Shown piece after piece: positions 63,991 to 64,000 of a stretch of 64,000 bases of DNA; position 1 is the stretch's first letter, and each line of letters opens with the position of its first letter. The notes below the pieces were generated by a model. It had not been told where the DNA came from, ran no database searches, and saw only the letters and a list, made by a program, of their open reading frames with translations. The DNA is from Streptomyces griseosporeus (GTDB lineage: Bacteria; Actinomycetota; Actinomycetes; Streptomycetales; Streptomycetaceae). A program made the translations under genes and the position numbers. The stretch is taken from assembly GCF_014656055.1 (NCBI RefSeq), contig NZ_BNBR01000005.1, forward strand, positions 124,001 to 188,000, written 5' to 3'.

Positions 63991-64000
63991 TGCGGTTCCG

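Overview
The window comes from a Streptomyces chromosome. The DNA is very GC-rich with strong GC bias at third codon positions. It carries ssgA/ssgR (sporulation genes confined to streptomycetes and close relatives), a Rex operator in front of cydAB, a fused cydCD gene, and the ycnI-sco1-PCuAC-copCD-dyp copper cluster. Four perfect copies of GTTTCACGTGAAAC, the ParB-binding parS palindrome of Streptomyces, plus two degenerate copies and several TT(G/A)TCCACA DnaA boxes, place it in the oriC-proximal core. dnaA and dnaN are not present. From memory of S. coelicolor, gene order resembles the stretch from about SCO4006 down to SCO3920.

Layout. 1-16.7 kb: acyl-CoA ligase behind an 18-bp palindrome, SigE-family sigma factor, small Asn/Gln-rich secreted protein, primase-polymerase-like protein, beta-propeller protein, tRNA-Ser(UGA), HtrA-type protease, glycerophosphodiesterase, GHKL ATPase, SEC-C protein, a candidate standalone small RNA (about 9987-10172), a second primase-polymerase homologue that has lost its catalytic acidic motif, a GAF-PP2C protein that has lost a metal-binding Asp, aminopeptidase P and a MocR regulator.

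16.7-21.7 kb: a compact three-gene cassette, Trypco2 protein, then a 1,384-residue trypsin-like protease/NTPase/TPR protein, then a DUF4913 protein. It has the architecture of an NTP-dependent biological conflict system and is the strongest candidate here for an undescribed system. 21.7-28.7 kb: a GHKL ATPase and the extracytoplasmic copper route ending in a Tat-exported DyP peroxidase. 28.8-32.7 kb: pheA, a DnaA-box-bearing gap, serS, a HAD phosphatase, tRNA-Ser(GCU). 33-37.6 kb: a four-gene double ABC exporter and an M24 peptidase. 37.6-43.7 kb: an alpha/beta hydrolase-SDR fusion, KptA, an LLM oxidoreductase, a second HAD phosphatase and an M23 peptidase.

43.8-50 kb: the cydA-cydB-cydCD cytochrome bd operon, read leftward from a Rex operator, with two parS sites at the cydB/cydCD junction. 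50-60 kb: a cyclophilin-fold protein carrying a parS site, a HisC-type aminotransferase, a LacI regulator containing a rare TTA codon, a metallophosphoesterase, a membrane protein, thiC behind a TPP riboswitch, and a YibE/F protein. 59.5-64 kb: ssgA, ssgR, two small membrane proteins, a cupin, the tyrosine phosphatase ptpA and a cystathionine gamma-lyase-like enzyme. Most genes are core and vertically inherited; the conflict cassette is the clearest accessory element.
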